Assembly: GCA_964583795.1 (NCBI GenBank)
Contig: CAZOWX010000003.1
Location: forward strand, 1 to 64,000
Source of the DNA: JBDTME01 sp964583795
Lineage (GTDB): Bacteria; Patescibacteriota; Microgenomatia; UBA1400; PJMF01
Direction of reading: 5' to 3'
Length of the DNA stretch: 64,000 nucleotides
Under the pieces are notes generated by a model. The model did no database searches and was not told where the DNA came from. It worked only from the letters and a program-made list of their open reading frames with translations. This document shows, piece after piece, positions 53,096-61,996 of this stretch (position 1 is the first letter of the stretch; each line of letters opens with the position of its first letter). The translations under genes were made by a program, and so were the position numbers.

Positions 53096-53975
53096 AGTTA
53101 ACAGTGGACAGTGGAACAGTTAATAGTTAGGTTGCAAGATGCAAGCTTCAAGTTGCAAGTAAACACCCTTCATACCCAGGAGTAATTCTGGGGATCAAAA
53201 GTACTTGTATTGTATCAAAAGCGAGAAAAATCGCCACCCTTGACTGAACTGATACACTCTTCAAATCAGCTCAGTCAGATCGTGAATTCCTGGTCCCGCA
53301 CTGCGGGATGAGGAGCATGGCGATACGGGATAAGTCTTCAGTAGTCAGAAAACTTTCTTTATCCCAACCCCGTTTGTCATCCCGAATTCGATTCGGGATC
53401 TAAAGTCAGAGCTCTTCATCGAAGCGGGGAAAAACGATCCTTCTAGATATTGAAAAGGTTTTTCAAAAGTGAGAAAAATCGCCACCCTTGACTGAACTGA
53501 TACACTAATTTCTGGTCCCGCACTGCGGGATGAGGAGCCAGAATTCGCAAGATCAATACTGTTGTTTCAGGATCTGGCATGGGAAGCCCTTGTCGGAAGC
53601 CAAAAAAGAAACCTCTCTGCTTCAGTTCTCAATAAGAGTAGATCTCTGACTTTAGATCCCGATTTTCATCGGGATGACGACTTTTTATTTTTCTTGCTTT
53701 CGAGTAAGGATTTTTTATTCAACAACACACCAATCCAACCACATAACAACTTTTCGAAAGCAAAAAAAACGTCATCCTTGATTTTGCATGTTGAACTTTA
53801 AATCAAGGATGACGAGTCTAACTATCAACAACTCAACTACCCAACTACCCAACTACTTAACAACGTTTCTATAGCGAAAAAATCGCCACCCCTGATAACG
53901 AAAGTGTCAATTCAAATCAAGGATGGCGAATGTAACTATCCAACTAAGCAACCAAGCAACTGACTAACTACTGAA
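53096..53975. repeat. Large intergenic repeat field
   Basis: Heptads of the TTAACAG and TGCAAGN types (53096-53160), composite REP-like elements (53231-53315, 53478-53560), the perfect hairpin form (53382-53411), an inverted form (53647-53683), two palindromes CGTCATCCTTGATTT...AAATCAAGGATGACGA type (53770-53812, 53886-53926) and CCAACTAC octamers. Nearly 900 bp are explained by repeats; short open frames in it are not credible genes. Confidence 0.88.
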
Positions 53976-54644
53976 TTATTGCCCCGCTGACTTTTTCATC
54001 ATCTCTTCAAATTGCTGTTTTTCTTCTGCACTCATTCCCTCTTGTGCACTTTCTGCTGCATTTTTCATCATGACACTAAAATCAGCAAACTTGACGTTAG
54101 CTGGTGGTACAAACTCACTGTCACTAACGATTGTCGGATTACAATCTAGTTTCATGCCTTCATTTTCCAGTTTTTCGATTTCTTCTTCACTGGAGAAATC
54201 AGGAGTCTGAGGGGCATTTTTGATCGCGTCCTTTGCTTGATCTGCAGATTTCTTCTGCTCTTCTTCAGATGGGATGGCCATTTTGAAGCCTTCATTTTTG
54301 GTAGAGTCCCAAGTGTACAGGAAAGACTCGTCTACGATCATCTCACCGGTGGTCGCTTTCTGATCATTACTTGTAACGATCCCTGACATGTGCATTTTTT
54401 TACCTTTGGCAACATACTGCGAGGTAGTGTTGGTTTTAGTGTCGGTCATAGTGCATTTCAGTCCACCACCAACTTTCAGTGCATCAGTCCAACTTTTGAA
54501 CTTATTTGTGTCTGAATTTTGTGCTGCAGTAGTTGGTGTTTGATCTTGAGTGGGAGTCGTGGTGGTAGTAGTTGATTTGGAAGTACAGCCAGCTAACACT
54601 ACTGAGCCGACAAAAACGCTGGTAATGAGCGCGTATTTTTTCAT
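53976..54644 (-). CDS. Secreted lipoprotein
   Basis: 222 residues from the ATG at 54644, which GAAGGG precedes; a longer frame lacks a signal. MKKYALITSVFVGSVVLAGC is a lipoprotein signal with lipobox VLAGC (Cys 20). A Thr-rich linker follows, then an acidic domain with Cys at about 60 and 160 that may pair. The Met-rich, Glu-rich C-terminus is probably helical. Role unknown; it is anchored outside the membrane. Confidence 0.82.
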   Translation of the reverse strand: MKKYALITSVFVGSVVLAGCTSKSTTTTTTPTQDQTPTTAAQNSDTNKFKSWTDALKVGGGLKCTMTDTKTNTTSQYVAKGKKMHMSGIVTSNDQKATTGEMIVDESFLYTWDSTKNEGFKMAIPSEEEQKKSADQAKDAIKNAPQTPDFSSEEEIEKLENEGMKLDCNPTIVSDSEFVPPANVKFADFSVMMKNAAESAQEGMSAEEKQQFEEMMKKSAGQ

Positions 54645-54706
54645 AAATGACCCTTCAAAAATAATTGTTATTATTAGACTTGTCAAATTATAGCAGATCA
54701 AAGTTA

Positions 54707-54869
54707 AGGCCTCTTCCTGTAATTAAGTGATCAAAATCCCTCTGGATTTTTAGATGAAATTCTAGGCATTAAGCAACATTAGTACTAGATGTACTTGGGT
54801 TGATTAAAACGCACGAATTTCACTAAAAAGACAGGTCAGTTGGCGTCAGCTAATTACAGGAAGAGGCCT
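54707..54869. mobile_element. MITE-like element with 19-bp terminal inverted repeats
   Basis: AGGCCTCTTCCTGTAATTA (54707-54725) is repeated exactly inverted at 54851-54869, enclosing 125 bp without a reading frame. Perfect long terminal repeats around a short non-coding core are the mark of a miniature inverted-repeat element. No clear target duplication longer than two bases is seen. A bidirectional terminator is a less likely reading because the stems are far apart. Confidence 0.65.
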
Positions 54870-54891
54870 AAGTGAAAGTGTTGGAAGAATT

Positions 54892-55632
54892 TTACAACAC
54901 AAACTTCTCAATGACATCCGCTAAACCATCTTCTTCAACGCTTGGAGCGATGTAGTCGGCAATCGCTTTGAGCTCGTCAACAGCGTTGCCCATAGCAACT
55001 TTTAATCCACAAGCCATAAGTAGGGGAATATCATTATGACCATCACCGACTCCAATAATCTCTGAAGGATGAATGTGAAGCAGTTTAGCAATTTGAAGCA
55101 CCCCGTGCTCTTTGGTAGCTTGGTTATGAATAGCCCCGACATCAACTTTCCCCAATGAATGAGATTGTAACTTATGAATGATGACTTGTGGGATATGTGC
55201 AATTTGTTTTATTAGAATATCTGCAAGCATCTCGTCAATTCCTTTTACAACAATTCCAAGTGGGTTCTGAGGAACGTATTGGTTACCTAATATCCCATCT
55301 TGGTTTCCTTCATTGATAATTACTTGAAAAGAGTGTGGTTTAAGAATACTGATGATCTGGTCGTACTGTTCAAGTTCAAGTGGCTTTTCCCACAGCACTT
55401 TTTTTGATTTTGCATTATAAATTTGCGCCCCACCAGAAACGATGGAGAGACCAGAAAACTCAATGTCGTCAAAGATATGCTGGACAAAATGAGGTGGACG
55501 GGAGGTGGCAATACCAATATGAATTTTATCCTGTGCCGCCATAATCGCTTTGCGCACCCGAGAAGAAGGAAGACCATGTGGAGTACTCACGATCAGGGTT
55601 CCATCAACATCAGCTAACAAGGCTTTGTACAT
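54892..55632 (-). CDS. HAD-superfamily Cof-type phosphatase
   Basis: 246 residues. Motif I is LADVDGTLI (DxD at 8 and 10), motif II IGIATSRPP, and GVGDGHNDIPLLMACGLKVAMGNAVDELK holds the motif IV aspartates and the Cof C-terminal signature. The C2-type cap lies at about 85-180. Such enzymes dephosphorylate sugar phosphates or flavin/pyridoxal precursors. It ends about 20 bp from the MITE-like element. Confidence 0.9.
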   Translation of the reverse strand: MYKALLADVDGTLIVSTPHGLPSSRVRKAIMAAQDKIHIGIATSRPPHFVQHIFDDIEFSGLSIVSGGAQIYNAKSKKVLWEKPLELEQYDQIISILKPHSFQVIINEGNQDGILGNQYVPQNPLGIVVKGIDEMLADILIKQIAHIPQVIIHKLQSHSLGKVDVGAIHNQATKEHGVLQIAKLLHIHPSEIIGVGDGHNDIPLLMACGLKVAMGNAVDELKAIADYIAPSVEEDGLADVIEKFVL

Positions 55633-55747
55633 AGGTACTTATTGTAACTTCAATAGATGCGAGTAGAAAGAGATATTTCCTTGTTGATTCGATAATTTCC
55701 TATAGACGAGTGGTGTGTTTTCAAGTTAAAGTAGACCAGTTGGTTTT

Positions 55748-56812
55748 ATGATAAAAAGATTTTTCTTCAGATCAATATTACTCACTTTATTGCTTGTTGC
55801 AGGGGCTATATTTGTTGCAAAGCATTCTGTGGTGGCTGCTCAAGCGAATACCTGCGCTGAAGACATTAACGTTGATTTCAAAGTCGATTTGCTGGATTAC
55901 TCGGTCTTAGTGCGCAATTTTCTCAAAATTCATCCCGATAATCCTCGAGCTGATATTGATCAAGATGGCAACGTGGGTTTGATGGATTATTCACGTTTGG
56001 TGGGTGCCTTTTTGCAACCCTGCATTGCCCCATCAAGCACTCCCACGCAAGTACCCAGTGCAACACCAACAACCACGCAAGCTCCTGTCCCCACCGCAAC
56101 TCCAAATCGAGTAATTTTGCTTCAAACAGGATTTGAAGACAACAGTTTGGCAATGTTTTCAAAAGAAATTTGCTGCTCATACTCGGCGCTCATTATTAAC
56201 TCAATTCCTGCTCACCAAGGGAGTCGGCTGCTACAATTTGATTTGCGCAAAACTGACCCAGTGGTCAACCTTGGTATTCGCTCGGAAATGGCTACCAACA
56301 AACTACAGTACAACACCGATTATTGGTATCGATTTAGTATGTTTATCCCTGCCAATTGGCAGTACGACAAAAGTAAAGAAATCGTGGCACAATGGCACAG
56401 TGAGCCGGATTTTAACTTGGGTGAAACTTGGCGCAATCCACCGTTTTCACTACGCATTTTTGGCGACAACCTGGAAGTTCGTACTATCTGGGATAGCCAT
56501 CCACTAACGCAACCAAATGTCTACCAGGGTGATCAGTACATCAATCTCGGCCCGTATGCAAAAGGAGTGTGGACCGAGTATTTACTACATTCGCGCTGGT
56601 CGTACACGAATGACCAGTCTGGGTATTTGGAGTTATTCAAAAATGGTCAATCCATCTATACCAAGGTAGGTCCCAACGCGTTTAACGATGTCAAGGGACC
56701 GTACTTCAAGTTTGGAATCTATAAATTTGACTGGAAAGACAACCAGCAAAATAGCTCTACATCACAGCGAACACTATATTTTGATGATATCTCGATTGAG
56801 CAGGGACCATAA
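55748..56812 (+). CDS. Secreted dockerin-like protein with polysaccharide-lyase-like domain
   Basis: 354 residues. A signal peptide (1-31) is followed by two dockerin/EF-hand repeats, DINVDFKVDLLDYSVLVRNF and DIDQDGNVGLMDYSRLVGAF (about 37-92), a Pro/Thr linker (about 98-122), and a beta-jelly-roll domain (about 126-354) resembling the polysaccharide lyase family of PF14099 (heparin/glucuronan lyase-like): YWYRFSMFIPANW, AQWHSEPDF, YFKFGIYKFDW. It may bind or cut acidic polysaccharides outside the cell. Confidence 0.8.
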   Translation: MIKRFFFRSILLTLLLVAGAIFVAKHSVVAAQANTCAEDINVDFKVDLLDYSVLVRNFLKIHPDNPRADIDQDGNVGLMDYSRLVGAFLQPCIAPSSTPTQVPSATPTTTQAPVPTATPNRVILLQTGFEDNSLAMFSKEICCSYSALIINSIPAHQGSRLLQFDLRKTDPVVNLGIRSEMATNKLQYNTDYWYRFSMFIPANWQYDKSKEIVAQWHSEPDFNLGETWRNPPFSLRIFGDNLEVRTIWDSHPLTQPNVYQGDQYINLGPYAKGVWTEYLLHSRWSYTNDQSGYLELFKNGQSIYTKVGPNAFNDVKGPYFKFGIYKFDWKDNQQNSSTSQRTLYFDDISIEQGP

Positions 56813-57001
56813 CAGTGTGACAAATGTGTGGCTTGGTTCTGCCTAGTCGAGCTGCGCTCATCTGGAAGACGGTGGTGGATAGTATTAAAAGTCAAACTGT
56901 GCTACAATATTGTTCTTCGGTTTGAAGTCCTGCATAGCACGACAATGTCATTCTCTCCGTGAGTTGTTAATTTTTGACCTTTTTTAGGTCTAGGAAGTCA
57001 T

Positions 57002-58192
57002 ATGTCATACCCTAATAGAGGGCGATCTGGTTCATTTCAGTCTCGGCGTCGTCCCCCCATGCAGCGATCTCGGTTTCCAATTGTGTCTCAGGTCCGTCCA
57101 GAGCAGTACGTGAACAAACGAGTCGTTGAAGAAGTTATTACTGAGTATCAACCGCAGCATCGGTTTACTGATTTTGGTTTAGCTGCTGAAATTATCAGAA
57201 ACGTCACTGAGCATGGATACACACAGCCTACCGCCATTCAGGATCAAGCTATTTTGCCACTAATGGCTGGGCGCGATGTTGTCGGAATTGCCAACACTGG
57301 AACCGGTAAAACAGCCGCATTTTTACTGCCACTGATTCATAAAATCATGAACAACTCGCATCAAGGAGTGTTAATTTTGGCCCCAACGCGTGAGTTAGCA
57401 CTGCAAATTCATGATGAGTTCTTGGCCTTCAGTAAAGGGCTTCGGATGGGTGTTTGTCTGTGTATTGGGGGTGCTAACTTGGAAAAACAGGTGACGCGGC
57501 TTCGGTCAAATCCTCATTTTGTGATTGGGACGCCAGGGCGAATTACTGATTTGATCAATCGTGGAGCATTTGATACCAGAATGTTTACCAACATTGTTTT
57601 GGATGAGGTTGACCGGATGTTGGATATTGGTTTTGTTAAAGACATTCAGTTTTTGATTTCCAAATTGCCAAATGAGCGACAAAGTGCTTTTTTTAGTGCC
57701 ACGATGAATAAAACTGCCCAGTCGATCATGGAGGCATTACTGCGTGATCCTGTTCAGGTGACAGTCAAGAGTCAGCAGACGAGTCACGCCATCCATCAAG
57801 ATGTGATCAGAATTGCTCCCGGTGGGAGTAAGATCGAGGTGCTGCATCAGCTGCTCAAGAAACCGGAATTTTCCAGAGTGATTGTGTTTGGCCGGACCAA
57901 GCATGGTATTAATAAGCTGGAGTCGGTATTGATTGCCCGGGGTATCAAAGTATCAGCAATTCATGGGAATAAAACTCAAGGCGCGCGTCAGCGATCACTG
58001 CTGCAAATTAAACAAGGGCAGGTACAAGTGTTACTCGCTACAGACGTGGCAGCCCGTGGTATTGATATCGATGATGTGTCGCATGTGATTAACTTTGATG
58101 AACCGCTAACCTTTGAGGACTATACTCACCGCATTGGTCGTACTGGTCGAGCAGGGAAGCGAGGCAAAGCGATTACCTTTTTAGCACGATAA
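57002..58192 (+). CDS. DEAD-box RNA helicase (DEVD variant)
   Basis: 396 residues. A short Arg-rich start, Q motif (FTDFGLAAEIIRNVTEHGYTQP), motif I ANTGTGKT, PTRELA, motif II LDEVDRML (Ala replaced by Val), SATM, and the C-terminal motifs VFGRTKHG, DVAARGIDIDDV and HRIGRTGRAGKRG. It would unwind RNA duplexes in ribosome assembly or decay. No C-terminal extension is present. The leader carries a GACCT/AGGTC hairpin (56978-56992). Confidence 0.93.
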   Translation: MSYPNRGRSGSFQSRRRPPMQRSRFPIVSQVRPEQYVNKRVVEEVITEYQPQHRFTDFGLAAEIIRNVTEHGYTQPTAIQDQAILPLMAGRDVVGIANTGTGKTAAFLLPLIHKIMNNSHQGVLILAPTRELALQIHDEFLAFSKGLRMGVCLCIGGANLEKQVTRLRSNPHFVIGTPGRITDLINRGAFDTRMFTNIVLDEVDRMLDIGFVKDIQFLISKLPNERQSAFFSATMNKTAQSIMEALLRDPVQVTVKSQQTSHAIHQDVIRIAPGGSKIEVLHQLLKKPEFSRVIVFGRTKHGINKLESVLIARGIKVSAIHGNKTQGARQRSLLQIKQGQVQVLLATDVAARGIDIDDVSHVINFDEPLTFEDYTHRIGRTGRAGKRGKAITFLAR

Positions 58193-58261
58193 ATCAAACA
58201 GAAAAAATTACCCATTTTCTAACTTTCATCTCGATGAAATGAACGTATAATGGTGAGTCTT

Positions 58262-59446
58262 ATGTTGAAAAAAAATAAGAACTTATTGATTATTGCCCTC
58301 ATCGCCATGGTCAACATGTTGGGGTATGGCATTATTATTCCCATTTTGTATGCCTATTCAAAAAAGTTTGGTTTAAGTGATTTTCAAAACGGACTGCTGT
58401 TTGCTGCGTACAGTGTGTGTCAATTTATCTCAACACCAATCATTGGTCGATTGTCTGACAAGTATGGTCGCCGGCCAATGTTACTAATCTCCATTATTGG
58501 TACAGCAGCCTCTTTTTTCATCATGGCTTTTGCGCCAAGCGCTCTGTTTTTGTTTTTAGCAAGGATGTTGGATGGGATTACTGCTGGAAATATCCCGGTC
58601 GCGTTTGCTGTGCTTTCTGACACCACCAAGCCAGAAGATCGTCCCAAGGCGTTTGGGTTAATTGGCGCTGCCTTTAATTTTGGCTTTGTGTTTGGTCCTG
58701 CTGTGAGTGCGTTTACGGTGGGATTTGGTACAGCCGTGCCTTTTTTAATTGCTGGAGTGGTTACGATGGTGGCGGTCGTATTAACCGCATTATTTTTGCC
58801 AGAAACAAATACGCATATGGGAGAGGTACAGAAAGGGAAATTATTTGATCTGCCACTTTTGTTCAAAACTTTGTTTGATCCCAATGTGGGTGCGACCTTT
58901 TTGATCTCGCTGGTGTTCTTTTTGGCTTTTGCGTGTTCACTGATTTACGGCTTCCAACCGTTTACGATGAATATTTTACATGTGAATGAGTCTCTCAACG
59001 CGGTCTTGTTTACCATTTTCGGGGTTATTGGTTTGATTTCACAGACTTTCTTAGTGAGTAAAATTACGAAAGTGCTGGGGATGAGAAAAGCCTTTCAGGT
59101 CTCAATTTTGTTTACAGCGATCTCATTTGTGATGATGTATTTTTCTGTTTCGCTCCCGTTGTTTATTGCAGCAATGTTGGTGTTGGGGGTGTTCAATAGT
59201 GTTGCTCAAACACTGATTCCAACCATACTGTCACAAGAGGCGGATGCTAAATCTCAGGGATCGATACAGGGACTCAATGCTTCATATCAAAGTATTGGGA
59301 TGATTTTTGGTCCGATTTTGGGTGGAGTAGTGGCCACGGTTTCCATTGCGTTTCCGTTTTTGGTTGGCGCGGTTTTGATCCTGGTTTGTTTTGGGTTGTC
59401 GTTCAAAGTGTTGCGACCGGGCGTACATAAAGAGAGTGCGTTCTAG
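58262..59446 (+). CDS. MFS transporter (TetA-like drug exporter type)
   Basis: 394 residues from the ATG at 58262; TATAAT (58246-58251) excludes the ATG at 58250. Twelve membrane segments are visible. The loop 2-3 motif is GRLSDKYGRRP and the helix 5 region is GLIGAAFNFGFVFGPAVS, both typical of the drug/H+ antiporter group. FLPETN follows helix 6. The substrate cannot be predicted. Confidence 0.9.
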   Translation: MLKKNKNLLIIALIAMVNMLGYGIIIPILYAYSKKFGLSDFQNGLLFAAYSVCQFISTPIIGRLSDKYGRRPMLLISIIGTAASFFIMAFAPSALFLFLARMLDGITAGNIPVAFAVLSDTTKPEDRPKAFGLIGAAFNFGFVFGPAVSAFTVGFGTAVPFLIAGVVTMVAVVLTALFLPETNTHMGEVQKGKLFDLPLLFKTLFDPNVGATFLISLVFFLAFACSLIYGFQPFTMNILHVNESLNAVLFTIFGVIGLISQTFLVSKITKVLGMRKAFQVSILFTAISFVMMYFSVSLPLFIAAMLVLGVFNSVAQTLIPTILSQEADAKSQGSIQGLNASYQSIGMIFGPILGGVVATVSIAFPFLVGAVLILVCFGLSFKVLRPGVHKESAF

Positions 59447-59448
59447 CT

Positions 59449-59985
59449 CTAGAATGTGACCCTAACTATCCCAAGTAATGCTGCACGTCTATTTTGTGGA
59501 TTATTGAAGGTATATGTACAGTTTTCACTGAGTGACAATTGGTTGAGATCATATACGGCAAATACTCCGTGGTTTGCTTTAACATCGAGGTTTTGCATAT
59601 GAGAAATGATAGGTTGCATCTTGTGATCAAGGGGAAATTGTTCCTGATCGCTTCGAGGGAAGTCTCGTAGTGTACAACATCGAATTGAGTTTTTGCGTCC
59701 ACTTGAAGAGACGCACCCAAATTGTTTTACTTCTTCCATTTGTTTATCATGAGCGACAAATGCACAATACCCACATTGAGGTCCCCAGAGATTGACTTTC
59801 TGTAACCCAGCTCTAATAGCTCTGCGCTCTGCAGTGGGATCACCTTTTAACTTTCTTAAGTCAATTTGTATTTTTTGAATGGCAGGAACGACTACTTCTG
59901 GTGTGGGTTTGGTAGTAGTAGCTGTTTTTCCTTGCTCTTTGAGCCAAGCACTAAAATTAAAATGCTTTGGTGGTGGTTCAATCAT
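59449..59985 (-). CDS. Hypothetical Cys-containing protein
   Basis: 178 residues from the ATG at 59985. An N-terminal linker (1-50) is followed by a domain with CGYC, a single Cys and CC (about 75-115), a possible metal site or disulfide cluster, and a C-terminal beta part. Its start codon abuts that of the divergent gene (CATATG). Longer starts up to 60153 are possible but would overlap the neighbour. No family was recognised. Confidence 0.62.
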   Translation of the reverse strand: MIEPPPKHFNFSAWLKEQGKTATTTKPTPEVVVPAIQKIQIDLRKLKGDPTAERRAIRAGLQKVNLWGPQCGYCAFVAHDKQMEEVKQFGCVSSSGRKNSIRCCTLRDFPRSDQEQFPLDHKMQPIISHMQNLDVKANHGVFAVYDLNQLSLSENCTYTFNNPQNRRAALLGIVRVTF

Positions 59986-60456
59986 ATGCGTACACACTCG
60001 TATCGAGAATTTTTTTGGGAACTTGTAGTTCTCAGTGTTGCTCAAGGTGTGACGCTTTTGAGAGCTGTCGATCGATTTTTTTATAAGATAAACTATCGCT
60101 TTTTGCTGAATAACACCCAATTGAAAGTTGAGTATGGTGGAGTTCATAAGCACTCACTGCAAGTTCCACTCCAACTGATTTCATATGTTTATGTTGAATA
60201 TACTGAAAGAGGGCGAAGAAGCTACCGAATTTTTCCTTCGGTGGTGGTTGAGTTTGTACCGAAACATACGATGATGAAAGCGGAAAGTATTTCTACTGAA
60301 AAATTACGACCAGATAGAAATAGAGTAGAGCTGAAAGGTTTTTCAACTGAGCAAGCGAAACAGATAAAACAAGCGATTGTTGATCGAATAGAACGCTACC
60401 ATAAACATAATACGGTCTATAATCATCGCTTAGATGAGTTGTTGAGTGAGTACTGA
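59986..60456 (+). CDS. Hypothetical protein with amphipathic N-terminus (PH-like?)
   Basis: 156 residues from the ATG at 59986; GGTGGTGG lies about 10 nt upstream. A hydrophobic N-terminal segment (FFWELVVLSVAQGVTLL) is followed by alternating strands (LKVEYGGVHKHSLQVPLQLISYVYVEYT...) and a C-terminal helix, a layout like bacterial PH domains, though this is a guess. Divergent from the Cys-containing gene. Confidence 0.6.
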   Translation: MRTHSYREFFWELVVLSVAQGVTLLRAVDRFFYKINYRFLLNNTQLKVEYGGVHKHSLQVPLQLISYVYVEYTERGRRSYRIFPSVVVEFVPKHTMMKAESISTEKLRPDRNRVELKGFSTEQAKQIKQAIVDRIERYHKHNTVYNHRLDELLSEY

Positions 60457-60526
60457 AGAAAAAGTAATTTCTAACTCTGTGAGGATCTATTTGCTTGTTT
60501 TGCTAAGTAAATAGTACTGGTGTTAC

Positions 60527-61894
60527 TTACAGTTTTTTATTAAAGCGATCTTGAATAAGTTCAAATGTAGACTGGTTCTCTCCCTGTGGAACGACTTGTA
60601 AGTCGTGTCCAATAAAGTATGGTTCGCCATTCCATGAGAAAAAGACCCCTGTTGAATTTTGTTTTCTTCCTAGAGCTGTAACGACTTTATCAATAAGGGA
60701 AGTAAGATTTTTTTCCTCGCCTGTTTCTATAGGGTAGTTTCTCGATCCGATGGAGTTGTCCTCTTGTTCATAACGTAAAATTTCAGAAATTGGGGCTAAA
60801 TCGATTTCTGAAGTTTGAGTCAGAGTTAGAACCTTTTGCCTCATCAAATTTATTAGTTGAGAAATTTCTGCTCTTCGAGTCGAAGCAATGTTTTTTAATA
60901 CTGAAAGGTCAAGTACTCTTAATCCCTTGGTATCAACTTTTCTGATTGGTGAAGAAACTGACAACATAATTCTTATTATTTGCTCTCTTAGTTTTGCAAG
61001 ACCAATTTTTACTGACTGAGTTGTTGTTTCATCCACTTCAAATAGTTCTGGGAAGTAATGTTGGATCATTACTACACCTTCTGCAACCAATGGAGTAGCA
61101 AAAGAATTGCCGGAAAATGAGCCAAGACCTCTTTGTTTCCAACTACTTATAAATCGTACATCTGTGGAGTCTGGTCTACAGTTTTTTTCTCTAAAGACAT
61201 CACTAATTGCTTGTGCATTTGGGACTGCTGGGTGCACTATAGTTATTCCTGCCACTGAAATTGATTGATTTAAAAAAGCTGTATTCTCATTTAGCTCGTC
61301 TGGGCTTGTCTGATTCGTTGTAGACACTACGAAAATAAATCCGAACTCTCGTAATTTAGTAATAGCTTGTGTGTATTGCTTGATATAGTGATCATACATT
61401 TGTAAAAATCCGGCAAGGTCAACGCTCTCTCCCCATACTTTTATTGTACCTTGAGAGTCTTCGTGTCTATCCAAATAACGATTAAACTCGGTTTCAAGTT
61501 GTGTCCTGGTAAAACGAAGGGGGTGAGTTGAAATAGAAATTACTCTCCCTAACTCGTGGCGATATTCAACCATTTGTTCAAATAAATTATTGAAGAGTCT
61601 AAATCCGTATAAAACGCCCTCGAGCGCATTTTTAGGAGTAACACCATCTGCTAGTTCTAAAAATCGAACATTGTTAGGATAAATACTCGTTGTACTCACT
61701 AAACTTTCAATTTCTGTGCCATGTGGATCAGAAGTCAAATTTACGCCAAAAAGGCCGTTACTCCAAATTAATGAATATTTGTCGATTATAATAAGTTGGT
61801 GATCCCCAAAGTCTGTTTCTCGAAGAGAGTCTATTCCTGAAATTTGTCTAAGATATCCCAAAGCTTCAGTGATAAAACGATCTTTTTCATTCAT
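60527..61894 (-). CDS. Subtilase-like (S8) protein without signal peptide
   Basis: 455 residues. SGNSFATPLVAEGVV (about 262-276) matches the GTSMATPHVAG region with the catalytic Ser. DPHGTEIESLVS (about 56-67) corresponds to the HGT.VA motif with His, and LIIIDKYS (about 34-41) to the first Asp region. VISISTHP and FIFVVSTTN fit the following strands. No signal peptide or propeptide is visible, so it would act inside the cell. The last 170 residues are helical and unassigned. Confidence 0.65.
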   Translation of the reverse strand: MNEKDRFITEALGYLRQISGIDSLRETDFGDHQLIIIDKYSLIWSNGLFGVNLTSDPHGTEIESLVSTTSIYPNNVRFLELADGVTPKNALEGVLYGFRLFNNLFEQMVEYRHELGRVISISTHPLRFTRTQLETEFNRYLDRHEDSQGTIKVWGESVDLAGFLQMYDHYIKQYTQAITKLREFGFIFVVSTTNQTSPDELNENTAFLNQSISVAGITIVHPAVPNAQAISDVFREKNCRPDSTDVRFISSWKQRGLGSFSGNSFATPLVAEGVVMIQHYFPELFEVDETTTQSVKIGLAKLREQIIRIMLSVSSPIRKVDTKGLRVLDLSVLKNIASTRRAEISQLINLMRQKVLTLTQTSEIDLAPISEILRYEQEDNSIGSRNYPIETGEEKNLTSLIDKVVTALGRKQNSTGVFFSWNGEPYFIGHDLQVVPQGENQSTFELIQDRFNKKL

Positions 61895-61996
61895 AGTATT
61901 ATTATATAATTTATAACTAAAAAAACTGTGTCAACTTCTGGGTGAAAAATATAAAAAAATGTATCCTTTGGGTAATAATAATTATTTTTTTGTTTC
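61895..61996. promoter_or_regulatory. Divergent promoter region
   Basis: A 102-bp AT-rich spacer between two divergent genes. TTGACA on the minus strand (near 61929-61934) with TATATAAT-type sequence nearer the minus gene is the best candidate; TAATAATAATTAT lies before the plus gene. Confidence 0.5.

Noticed and set aside
53562..53801. 79-residue plus-strand reading frame
   Set aside because: It consists of REP-like repeats and the AAC-rich stretch; no ribosome site.
54707..54869. Bidirectional intrinsic terminator
   Set aside because: The inverted arms are 125 bp apart and lack T-runs directly after the stem.
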